NCBI GenBank assembly: GCA_965662485.1
Contig: CBFIIL010000065.1
Span: 1-5,769, forward strand
Direction: 5' to 3'
Length of the DNA: 5,769 bases
DNA from: UBA3537 sp965662485
GTDB taxonomy: Bacteria > Bacteroidota > Bacteroidia > Flavobacteriales > Flavobacteriaceae
The notes beneath the pieces are model-generated. The model was not told the origin of the DNA, made no database searches, and was given only the letters and a program-made list of their open reading frames with translations. Shown here one piece after another: positions 1-5,722 of this stretch (position 1 is its first letter; each line of letters begins with the position of its first letter). Both the position numbers and the translations under genes were made by a program.

Positions 1-49
1 TGCATAACTCGTTTTTTTTTGTCATCTTGTTGCCGCTTTTAAACACACA

Positions 50-61
50 AAAAACGTTTTT
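50..61. repeat. Perfect 12-base A/T palindrome before the symporter start
   Basis: AAAAACGTTTTT reads the same on both strands and directly abuts the ATG at 62. It could be a small operator or simply low-complexity leader sequence. The rest of the leader (1-49) has a run of nine T at 12-20 and no recognisable TAnnTTTG promoter box, so the symporter's promoter probably lies to the left of the window or is degenerate. Confidence 0.35.
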
Positions 62-1639
62 ATGAAACTCAAAACACATACACTTCTAGCTTTATTACTT
101 CCTGTTTTTTCATTTGCTCAAGACAAAGGCATTGATCAAATTATTGATGAAAAATTTGGAGAGGCTACAGGTTGGTTTGTCAATTTTATTTTTTATCAAA
201 TCCAATTTACAGAAGATATCAAAGTGTTTTGGGTGTTGTTTCCTCTTATAATAGGCGCAACATATTTTACGATTTATTTTAAGTTCATCAACCTTCGTGG
301 CATACGAACCTCCATCAATATTGTTCGTGGAAAATACGATAGTATAGACCACCACGAAACTATGGAAGCTGCTGGTGATGCCACCCCTGGGGGTGATAGT
401 ATTGAAACTATTGCAGTGGAAGGTCATGAAGGAGAAGTTTCTCATTTTCAGGCACTTACCGCAGCACTTTCGGCCACGGTTGGACTAGGAAATATTGCTG
501 GTGTGGCTATCGCTGTTTCAATAGGTGGAGCAGGAGCTACCTTTTGGATGATTATTGCTGGACTTTTGGGAATGGCTTCAAAATTCGTGGAGTGTACACT
601 TGGAGTAAAGTACAGAGATATTGATGAAAATGGTGTGGTCTATGGCGGCCCAATGTATTATCTTACAAAGGGGCTAAAATCTAAAGGATTAGAGAAATTA
701 GGTAAAATATTGGCAGTTCTTTTTGCCATTTTTGTTATTGGTGGGTCATTTGGTGGCGGAAATATGTTTCAAGTCAACCAAGCATTCCAATTGGTAGAAA
801 ACATTACAGGTGGAGAGGCCTCTGTATTGCATGGCAAAGGCTGGTTGTTTGGTATAGTGATGGCAGTCTTAGTTGGGGTCGTTATTATTGGAGGAATCAA
901 AAAAATAGCAAAGGTAACCGATAAAATTGTGCCATTTATGGTAGTTATTTATGTAACTGCATCATTATTTGTTATTTTTTCAAATCTCAATATGATAGGC
1001 GATGCGTTTTCACAAATATTTACAGGAGCATTTAGTCCAGAAGGCGTAGCAGGCGGTGCTGTTGGTGTTCTTGTACAAGGATTTAGACGAGCTGCTTTTT
1101 CGAATGAAGCGGGAATTGGATCTGCATCTATTGCACATTCTGCAGTAAAAACAAAATATGCAGCATCAGAGGGTATGGTTGCACTTTTGGAACCTTTTAT
1201 TGATACCGTTGTAGTGTGTACCATGACAGCTTTGGTACTTATCATCACAGGAAATGTGAATGCTTCAAATGCATCCTTAAATGATGCTCAGGCTATATTG
1301 CTTACCTCAGGGGCTTTTGAGTCTGCTATTTCATGGTTTCCATATGTACTGACTGTTGCAGTAGTTTTGTTTGCATTTAGCACTATGATATCGTGGTCTT
1401 ATTATGGATTTCAAGGATGGGCCTATTTGTTTGGGCGTTCCAAAAAAATGGAATATACCTATAAAATTATTTTCTGTCTTTTTGTGGTTGTAGGAGCAGC
1501 AGCAAGTTTGGGCTCAGTTATTGGATTTTCAGATGCAATGATTTTTGCAATGATGGTGCCCAATATGGTTGGAATTATTATTCTTGCACCTAAAGTTAAA
1601 AAAGAACTTGAAAAATATTTAAATGCCATAAAAAAATAA
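62..1639 (+). CDS. Alanine/glycine:cation symporter (AGCS family)
   Basis: Inner-membrane symporter predicted to import alanine, glycine or a similar small amino acid with Na+ (AGCS/AlsT/DagA family). Family motifs are clear: TAALSATVGLGNIAGVAIAV (residues 133-152), GAGATFWMIIAGLLGMASKF (156-175), GGPMYYL (195-201), GGSFGGGNMFQ (227-237), GFRRAAFSNEAGIGSASIAH (340-359), EPFIDTVVVCTMTALV (377-392) and STMISWSYYGFQGW (440-453). About ten hydrophobic segments run to the C-terminus. At 525 residues it is longer than the roughly 450-residue bacterial norm. The excess is an N-terminal signal-peptide-like stretch (1-20, ending FSFAQ), a short linker, and an acidic hydrophilic loop at about 90-125. 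The ATG at 62 has no Shine-Dalgarno, as expected for Bacteroidota. No terminator separates it from the next gene, 20 bases on. The family call is secure; substrate and coupling ion are inferred from the family. Confidence 0.95.
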   Translation: MKLKTHTLLALLLPVFSFAQDKGIDQIIDEKFGEATGWFVNFIFYQIQFTEDIKVFWVLFPLIIGATYFTIYFKFINLRGIRTSINIVRGKYDSIDHHETMEAAGDATPGGDSIETIAVEGHEGEVSHFQALTAALSATVGLGNIAGVAIAVSIGGAGATFWMIIAGLLGMASKFVECTLGVKYRDIDENGVVYGGPMYYLTKGLKSKGLEKLGKILAVLFAIFVIGGSFGGGNMFQVNQAFQLVENITGGEASVLHGKGWLFGIVMAVLVGVVIIGGIKKIAKVTDKIVPFMVVIYVTASLFVIFSNLNMIGDAFSQIFTGAFSPEGVAGGAVGVLVQGFRRAAFSNEAGIGSASIAHSAVKTKYAASEGMVALLEPFIDTVVVCTMTALVLIITGNVNASNASLNDAQAILLTSGAFESAISWFPYVLTVAVVLFAFSTMISWSYYGFQGWAYLFGRSKKMEYTYKIIFCLFVVVGAAASLGSVIGFSDAMIFAMMVPNMVGIIILAPKVKKELEKYLNAIKK

Positions 1640-1659
1640 TTTTATAAACTAATGCCCCA

Positions 1660-2505
1660 TTGTTTCGTTATTTTACAAAACGACAACGAATAGGAATTCT
1701 AATTTTATTTTTCCTTGTTTTTTTGATTCAAATGTTATTGATCTTTGTTTCAAAAACCAACTCTGTATCTCATCAATTAGATAAAAAAACACTTGCGGTA
1801 CTAGAAAAAGAATATGACAGTTTACATCAAAACGCTCTAAAAGAGAAAACCCCAAAACATTTTTCATTTAACCCTAATTTTATATCCTCATACAAAGGCT
1901 ATGAACTCGGAATGTCTTTGAAAGAAATTGAACTTTTGCACAATTTCAGATCAAGTAAAAAGTGGATCAATTCGACTAAAGATTTTCAGCGGGTTACAGG
2001 TGTTTCAGATTCTCTACTTTCGGCCATTTCACCCTATTTTAAGTTTCCAAAATGGGTATCACAATCTCAAAAAAAAATCAAATCTAAATTCCAGAAACAA
2101 TCTAAACTTGATTTAAATTTGGCCACCTCTGAACAGCTTCAGAAAGTATATGGTGTTGGTCCAAAATTATCTGAACGCATCATTCGCTACAGAGAAAAAT
2201 TCAAAGGTGGCTTTGCAGATATAGTGGAACTCAAAGGGGTATATGGCTTATCTCAAGAGGTTATTGAAAACATTAGTAAGACTTTCAAAATAGATCGTCC
2301 AAGACCGATTCAACGTGTAAATTTAAATACTGCCAGTCAAGAAGATTTTGTAAAAATTCCATTTATAGACTATGAATTGGCGTATAACATTGTAGAAATG
2401 AGAACGTTAAAAGAAGTGTATAGTTCTATCAAGGAATTAACAAAACTTAAAGATTTTCCAGTTGAAAAATTAGACATAATTAGTCTATATTTGTATATAA
2501 ATTAA
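1660..2505 (+). CDS. Membrane-anchored triple helix-hairpin-helix (ComEA-like) protein, TTG start
   Basis: The protein has a basic N-terminus (FTKRQR), one membrane helix (about 11-30), a hydrophilic linker, and three tandem HhH units of the ComEA/Tex type. Unit 1 spans about 70-128 (LGMSLKEIELLHNFR core), unit 2 about 149-210 (YGVGPKLSERIIRYRE core, preceded by LDLNLATSEQL) and unit 3 about 219-280 (VNLNTASQEDF, then IPFIDYELAYNIVEMR). HhH units usually bind DNA backbone non-specifically. Only unit 2 keeps the GxG hairpin (G165, G167), so DNA binding by units 1 and 3 is doubtful. Start choice: an in-frame TAA lies at 1645-1647, and the only later in-frame ATG near the N-terminus (codon 25) falls inside the membrane helix. 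TTG at 1660 is therefore the best start. Such proteins are common in Flavobacteriia and annotated only as 'helix-hairpin-helix domain-containing'. A role in DNA uptake like ComEA is possible but unsupported by neighbours. Confidence 0.85.
   Translation: MFRYFTKRQRIGILILFFLVFLIQMLLIFVSKTNSVSHQLDKKTLAVLEKEYDSLHQNALKEKTPKHFSFNPNFISSYKGYELGMSLKEIELLHNFRSSKKWINSTKDFQRVTGVSDSLLSAISPYFKFPKWVSQSQKKIKSKFQKQSKLDLNLATSEQLQKVYGVGPKLSERIIRYREKFKGGFADIVELKGVYGLSQEVIENISKTFKIDRPRPIQRVNLNTASQEDFVKIPFIDYELAYNIVEMRTLKEVYSSIKELTKLKDFPVEKLDIISLYLYIN
2462..2493 (+). promoter_or_regulatory. Probable promoter of the acyl-CoA dehydrogenase, inside the HhH gene
   Basis: A perfect Bacteroidota -7 box TATATTTG lies at 2486-2493, with TTG at 2462-2464 and a 21-base spacer. 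Both elements are inside the last codons of the upstream gene. Transcription would start near 2497-2500, giving a leader of about 12-15 bases before the ATG at 2512. The -33 match is minimal and the spacer is at the long end, so this is a candidate only. Confidence 0.45.
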
Positions 2506-2511
2506 ATCTCT

Positions 2512-3651
2512 ATGAATTTTCAATTTTCAGAAGAACAAGAATTAATTGCAACCTCTGCTCGAGACTTTGCAGAGCAGTATATTCGTCCACATATTATGGA
2601 ATGGGATGAAGTACAACATTTTCCAAAAGATGTTTTACATAAAGCAGGGGAAATGGGTTTTATGGGAATTTTTATTCCAGAAGAATATGGAGGTTCTGGC
2701 TTGGGTTATCACGAATATGCTGCCATAATTGAAGAAATCGCAAAAGTTGATCCCTCAATAGGTCTTTCTGTTGCAGCACATAATTCACTGTGTACTGGTC
2801 ATATTCACTATTTTGGTAATGAAGATCAGAAGAAAAAATGGCTTCCAAAATTAGCTACAGGGGAATGGATTGGTGCTTGGGGCCTTACTGAACATAACAC
2901 AGGAAGTGATGCTGGAGGGATGAACACAACTGCCACAAAAGATGGAGATTATTATGTTTTGAATGGTTCAAAGAATTTTATCACACATGGTATCAGTGCA
3001 CATATAGCAGTAGTCATTGCTCGCACTGGCGAAAAAGGTGATTCTCATGGTATGTCTGCCTTTGTCATCGAAAAAGGTACACCAGGTTTCAGCTCTGGAA
3101 AAAAAGAAGATAAACTAGGTATGAGAGCTAGCGAAACTGCAGAACTCATTTTTGATAATTGTAGAATACACAAAGACAATCTTTTAGGGCAAGAAGGAGA
3201 AGGATTTATACAATCCCTAAAAATATTAGATGGAGGACGTATTTCTATTGCAGCCCTATCACAAGGTATTTCCAAAGGGGCGTATGAAGCAGCCCTCAAA
3301 TACTCCAAAGAGCGTGTGCAATTTGGAAAACCAATTTCAAGTTTTCAAGGCATTTCTTTCAAACTTTCTGATATGGCCACTGAAATTGAAGCTTCTAATT
3401 TGCTGATTCATAAAGCAGCATCAATGAAAAACAATGGTGAAAAAGTAACTACCATGGGTGCAATGGCCAAAATGTATGCCAGTGAAGCCTGTGTGAGAAT
3501 TTCAAATGAAGCGGTACAAATTCATGGTGGATATGGGTACATAAAAGAATATCCTGTAGAAAAATTTTATAGAGATTCAAAACTTTGTACCATAGGTGAA
3601 GGGACTACAGAAATACAAAAGCTAGTCATTGCTAGAAATATTTTAAAATAA
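2512..3651 (+). CDS. Acyl-CoA dehydrogenase, short-chain type
   Basis: FAD-dependent flavoprotein that oxidises an acyl-CoA to the trans-2-enoyl-CoA, passing electrons to electron-transfer flavoprotein, in fatty-acid or branched-chain amino-acid breakdown. Full length at 379 residues, with the standard order: N-terminal helical domain (about 5-115), middle beta domain with the flavin-binding signature GLTEHNTGSDAGG (124-136) and NGSKNFITHG (151-160), and C-terminal helical domain with GGRISIAALS (241-250), RVQFGKPISSFQ (268-279) and the second signature QIHGGYGYIKEYPVEKFYRD (336-355). The catalytic base is expected to be E363 in GEGTTEIQ, the position used by short- and medium-chain enzymes rather than isovaleryl- or long-chain types. 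Most relatives have Tyr before this Glu; here it is Gly362. The sequence best resembles butyryl/short-chain enzymes, but chain length cannot be fixed from sequence. It starts 6 bases after the HhH gene and has no Shine-Dalgarno. Confidence 0.95.
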   Translation: MNFQFSEEQELIATSARDFAEQYIRPHIMEWDEVQHFPKDVLHKAGEMGFMGIFIPEEYGGSGLGYHEYAAIIEEIAKVDPSIGLSVAAHNSLCTGHIHYFGNEDQKKKWLPKLATGEWIGAWGLTEHNTGSDAGGMNTTATKDGDYYVLNGSKNFITHGISAHIAVVIARTGEKGDSHGMSAFVIEKGTPGFSSGKKEDKLGMRASETAELIFDNCRIHKDNLLGQEGEGFIQSLKILDGGRISIAALSQGISKGAYEAALKYSKERVQFGKPISSFQGISFKLSDMATEIEASNLLIHKAASMKNNGEKVTTMGAMAKMYASEACVRISNEAVQIHGGYGYIKEYPVEKFYRDSKLCTIGEGTTEIQKLVIARNILK

Positions 3652-3655
3652 ATTG

Positions 3656-3684
3656 TTGCAATATCATAATTAAGATTATATTTG
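3656..3684 (+). promoter_or_regulatory. rpsU promoter (Bacteroidota type)
   Basis: TTG at 3656-3658, an 18-base spacer and a perfect TATATTTG box at 3677-3684. The expected transcription start is near 3688-3691, giving a leader of about 30 bases that carries the Shine-Dalgarno. The promoter begins 5 bases after the dehydrogenase stop codon. No terminator is seen between the two genes, so readthrough from upstream is possible. Confidence 0.8.
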
Positions 3685-3700
3685 CAGCCTAATTCTAAAG

Positions 3701-3709
3701 AAAGGAGGT
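3701..3709 (+). promoter_or_regulatory. Strong Shine-Dalgarno of rpsU
   Basis: AAAGGAGGT lies 8 bases before the ATG at 3718 (9 bases from the end of GGAGG), close to ideal spacing. None of the other six genes here has such a site at usable distance. It fixes the rpsU start at 3718 rather than at an in-frame TTG at 3682, which lies within the -7 box and so upstream of the expected transcript. Confidence 0.9.
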
Positions 3710-3717
3710 TTAAATTT

Positions 3718-3912
3718 ATGCTAATAATACCAATAAAAGAAGGAGAAAACATAGATAGAGCACTGAAACGCTTCAAACGTAAGTTTGACCGAACAGGAAC
3801 AAAACGTTCATTGCAAACACGTAAACAATTTACGAAACCCTCCGTAAAAAGAAGAGCAGAAATTCAAAAAGCGCAATACATTCAAAGCCTAAGAGACGCT
3901 GAGAATCTATAA
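3718..3912 (+). CDS. rpsU: 30S ribosomal protein bS21
   Basis: Small-subunit protein that sits on the 30S platform near the 3' end of 16S rRNA. The 64-residue product begins MLIIPIKEGENIDRALKRFK, the form typical of Flavobacteriia. It is highly basic, with Arg/Lys spread through KRKFDRTGTKR and KPSVKRRAEIQKAQYIQSL. Length is normal for the family. The gene stands alone, with its own promoter and a strong terminator. In Bacteroidota, bS21 with bS18 and bS6 is known to help hold the 16S anti-Shine-Dalgarno out of reach. A strong Shine-Dalgarno on this very gene suggests autoregulation: ribosomes lacking bS21 would have a free anti-Shine-Dalgarno and prefer this mRNA. That mechanism has been proposed for Flavobacterium and is inferred here from the site. 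Confidence 0.97.
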   Translation: MLIIPIKEGENIDRALKRFKRKFDRTGTKRSLQTRKQFTKPSVKRRAEIQKAQYIQSLRDAENL

Positions 3913-3934
3913 ACGCCAAGTTTTTTAAAATATT

Positions 3935-3963
3935 AAGCACCTTGTCAAAGGTGCTTTTTTTTT
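3935..3963 (+). terminator. Intrinsic terminator of rpsU
   Basis: A perfect 9-bp stem is formed by AAGCACCTT (3935-3943) and AAGGTGCTT (3948-3956) around a GTCA loop, with an uninterrupted run of nine T at 3955-3963. It lies 22 bases after the rpsU stop codon. Confidence 0.92.
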
Positions 3964-3973
3964 GCTATATTTG
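3942..3973 (+). promoter_or_regulatory. Probable promoter of the small membrane protein gene, overlapping the rpsU terminator
   Basis: A perfect -7 box TATATTTG lies at 3966-3973, directly after the terminator T-run. The best -33 candidate is TTG at 3942-3944, inside the terminator stem and loop, with a 21-base spacer. Transcription would start near 3978, about 20 bases before the ATG at 3999. The -7 box is convincing; the -33 assignment is less so. Confidence 0.6.
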
Positions 3974-3998
3974 AGTTCTAACCTAAATCTAAATTGAT

Positions 3999-4388
3999 AT
4001 GAATACCAAATCATTTTTCTTATCGGGCATCGTTGGTGCCATTGTTTATTTTTTACTTGGCTGGTTGTTTTACGGCGTTTTATTTCCAGAAATTCATGGA
4101 ACTAACGTTGAGCCATGTTTGTTGATGATCTTTCTTGGTTGTTTGTTTATGTCACTATTAGTGTCATTAATTTATAACCGCTGGGCAAGTATCACCACTT
4201 TCTCCACTGGGCTAAAAGCAGGTTTTGTTATTGGACTTCTTTACACTTTAAGCATGAATTTTTTCATGTATTCAAGTAAAGAAATCGATACAAACTTCTT
4301 TATTCTACTAGCCATTGAGTCTATAACTATAGCCATTGTTGGTGGAGTTGTGGGCTATATGTGTGGCATCTTTAATAAGAAGAGCTAA
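3999..4388 (+). CDS. Small four-helix membrane protein of unknown function
   Basis: The 129-residue product is almost entirely hydrophobic, with four predicted membrane segments at about 6-29, 40-59, 70-92 and 99-124. It has short loops and a charged tail (NKKS). The first helix carries GWLFYGVLFPE, with aromatic and glycine residues at the membrane edge. This pattern and the length recall DUF1761-type proteins, but the match is weak and by eye only. Cysteines at 40, 48 and 122 are not arranged as a recognisable motif. It has no signal peptide and no Shine-Dalgarno. It lies between rpsU and xerC with a promoter candidate of its own, so it is probably a single gene inserted in an otherwise familiar neighbourhood. 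No function can be assigned. Confidence 0.8.
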   Translation: MNTKSFFLSGIVGAIVYFLLGWLFYGVLFPEIHGTNVEPCLLMIFLGCLFMSLLVSLIYNRWASITTFSTGLKAGFVIGLLYTLSMNFFMYSSKEIDTNFFILLAIESITIAIVGGVVGYMCGIFNKKS

Positions 4389-4422
4389 GACAAAGCATAG
4401 ATAATTCGGCAAAAGATATTGA

Positions 4423-4431
4423 TAAATTTTG
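4423..4431 (+). promoter_or_regulatory. Weak promoter candidate for xerC-hpf
   Basis: TAAATTTTG resembles the Bacteroidota -7 box with one extra base. It sits 26 bases before the xerC ATG. There is no good TTG at the usual distance upstream (about 4400-4404 reads AATAA to TTCGG). The 69-base gap between the membrane protein gene and xerC holds no terminator hairpin, so xerC may also be transcribed from upstream. Confidence 0.35.
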
Positions 4432-4457
4432 TATCTTAGGAATACCAATTATATACT

Positions 4458-5348
4458 ATGTCTATTCAGTCTTTTGTCGATTATCTTTCTTTAGAAAAAA
4501 ATTATGCTGAACACACCATAACGGCGTATCAGAAAGACTTGGAAGTATTTCAAAGCTATTTGTTAGATGAATTTTCTGATGATAATTTAAAAGCTATTAA
4601 TTACACACAAATCCGCAGTTGGATCATTCAACTTGTCGATACTGGTTTGAGTAATAGGTCTATTAATCGAAAAGTATCATCCTTAAATAGTTATTATAAA
4701 TTTTTAATTAAAATAGGAGATTTAAAACATTCTCCTTTGGCAAAGCACAAAGCACTAAAGGTGCAAAAGAAAGTGCATATTCCATTTTCAGAAGAAGAAA
4801 TTAATACAGTTTTAAGCAGTGCTGCAACTCATGATTTTGAAGCCATTAGGAACAAACTTATAGTAGAGTTGTTTTATTCTACAGGAATCCGTAGATCTGA
4901 ACTAATAAATTTAAAAATTAGTGATGTAGATCTTGCTCAACAACAAATAAAAGTGTTGGGTAAACGAAATAAAGAACGCTACATTCCGTTAATATATACA
5001 GTACAAGACACCCTTAAGTTATACCTAGACATGAGAACCACATTGAAACAAATTTTGGCGCCAGATTTTCTTTTTCTAACTCAAAAAGGAGCAAAAATAT
5101 ATGGAACACTTGTTTACAGAATTATCAACACCTATTTTTCAGAGGTGTCTAGCAAAGTCAAAAAAAGCCCTCACATACTTAGACATTCATTTGCAACCCA
5201 TTTATTGAATCATGGTGCAGATTTGAACGCCGTTAAAGAACTTTTGGGCCACTCCAGTTTGGCGGCCACACAAGTTTATACCCACAATAACATTGCAGAA
5301 CTAAAAAAAGTATATGCAAAATCACACCCTAGACAAACAAAAGTATAA
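4458..5348 (+). CDS. xerC: Tyrosine recombinase XerC/XerD (chromosome dimer resolution)
   Basis: Site-specific recombinase that acts at the terminus dif site to resolve chromosome dimers, normally as a XerC/XerD heterotetramer at division. The 296-residue length matches the family. The N-terminal SAM-like core-binding domain covers about 1-88 (FVDYLSLEKNYAEHTITAYQ, SINRKVSSLNSYYKFL) and the catalytic domain about 105-290. All active-site residues are in place: R145 (TGIRRSEL), K169 (LGKRNKERYIPL), H239 and R242 (HILRHSFATHLL), H265 (LLGHSSLAATQ) and the nucleophile Y274 (TQVYTHNN). Spacing agrees with E. coli XerD. No phage or integron genes or attachment repeats are nearby, which favours the housekeeping enzyme. 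XerC versus XerD cannot be settled fully by eye; the rpsU/hpf neighbourhood usually marks the copy called xerC. It lies 19 bases before hpf and is probably co-transcribed with it. Confidence 0.92.
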   Translation: MSIQSFVDYLSLEKNYAEHTITAYQKDLEVFQSYLLDEFSDDNLKAINYTQIRSWIIQLVDTGLSNRSINRKVSSLNSYYKFLIKIGDLKHSPLAKHKALKVQKKVHIPFSEEEINTVLSSAATHDFEAIRNKLIVELFYSTGIRRSELINLKISDVDLAQQQIKVLGKRNKERYIPLIYTVQDTLKLYLDMRTTLKQILAPDFLFLTQKGAKIYGTLVYRIINTYFSEVSSKVKKSPHILRHSFATHLLNHGADLNAVKELLGHSSLAATQVYTHNNIAELKKVYAKSHPRQTKV

Positions 5349-5367
5349 CTCATAAAATCTTGAAATT

Positions 5368-5673
5368 ATGAAAGTAAACACACAATCCATCAATTTTAAT
5401 ATTGACCAAAAACTCATTAATTTCATTCAAAAGCGAATGAACAAACTTGATTTGTTTTACGATAAAATAATTAAGGCCGACGTATTTTTAAAGGTAGAAA
5501 ACACATCAGAAAAAGAAAATAAAGTATTTGAAGCCAAACTTTCTGTACCCGGCGATAGTTTGGTTGTAAAGAAGAAATGTAAAAGCTTTGAGGAAGGTGT
5601 AGATACTGCAGTTCATATATTGGAACGCCAGCTAAAAAAACGAAAAGAAAAAATACGTCATCAAACCTCATAA
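5368..5673 (+). CDS. hpf: Short-form hibernation promoting factor / RaiA-family protein
   Basis: Binds the decoding region of the 30S subunit and inactivates or protects ribosomes in slow growth. The 101 residues fit the single beta-alpha-beta-beta-beta-alpha fold: strand 2-9, helix 11-30, strands at about 34-44, 50-61 and 63-70, and a C-terminal helix 73-97. The family pattern is visible in KKKCKSFEEGVDTAVHILER followed by QLKKRKEK, a basic rRNA-contacting helix end. It is the short form and lacks the C-terminal dimerisation domain of long HPF, so the family name hpf is a better fit than a claim of direct 100S dimer formation. The start at 5368 gives the standard N-terminus MKVNTQSINF. The gene follows xerC by 19 bases without a terminator or promoter between them. 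There is no Shine-Dalgarno. Confidence 0.93.
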   Translation: MKVNTQSINFNIDQKLINFIQKRMNKLDLFYDKIIKADVFLKVENTSEKENKVFEAKLSVPGDSLVVKKKCKSFEEGVDTAVHILERQLKKRKEKIRHQTS

Positions 5674-5690
5674 AAATTTTTAAAAAATGT

Positions 5691-5720
5691 TTTGAAACCA
5701 AAAAAATATATATACATTTG
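5691..5720 (+). promoter_or_regulatory. Strong promoter for a gene or operon beyond the right edge
   Basis: TTTG at 5691-5694, an 18-base spacer and TACATTTG at 5713-5720 fit the Bacteroidota consensus at both boxes. The spacer is A-rich and an A5T5 tract lies just upstream at 5672-5681. Transcription should start near 5723-5726. No coding start follows within the window. In related genomes a tRNA and tuf cluster often follows hpf, so a stable-RNA or translation operon is the likely target (inference). Confidence 0.8.
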
Positions 5721-5722
5721 CA

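Noticed and set aside
11..21. T9 run as the terminator of a gene to the left
   Set aside because: The ten bases before it do not contain a stem, and any hairpin would need sequence outside the window.
110..445. 111-residue open frame on the minus strand
   Set aside because: Antisense to the symporter's 5' part, low-complexity composition, no family features.
949..1248. 99-residue open frame on the minus strand
   Set aside because: It lies wholly within the strongly conserved symporter motifs (about residues 297-395), has no recognisable domain and no promoter, and is a shadow of the real gene.
3045..3308. 87-residue open frame on the minus strand
   Set aside because: Antisense to the conserved middle of the acyl-CoA dehydrogenase; no independent support.
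3688..3705. Weak hairpin in the rpsU leader that would cover part of the Shine-Dalgarno
   Set aside because: Only CCT/AGG and TTC/GAA pairs with a two-base bulge; too unstable to claim as a regulatory structure.
3682..3717. Longer rpsU from a TTG start, adding 12 residues
   Set aside because: The TTG lies inside the -7 box and so before the transcription start. The 64-residue form from 3718 has the strong Shine-Dalgarno and the family N-terminus.
4458..5348. Tyrosine recombinase as the integrase of a mobile element
   Set aside because: Length, domain layout and active-site spacing match XerC/XerD; neighbours are housekeeping genes and there are no attachment repeats or phage genes.
5471..5701. 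76-residue open frame on the minus strand
   Set aside because: Antisense to hpf and the next promoter; hydrophobicity arises from the complement of Lys-rich codons.
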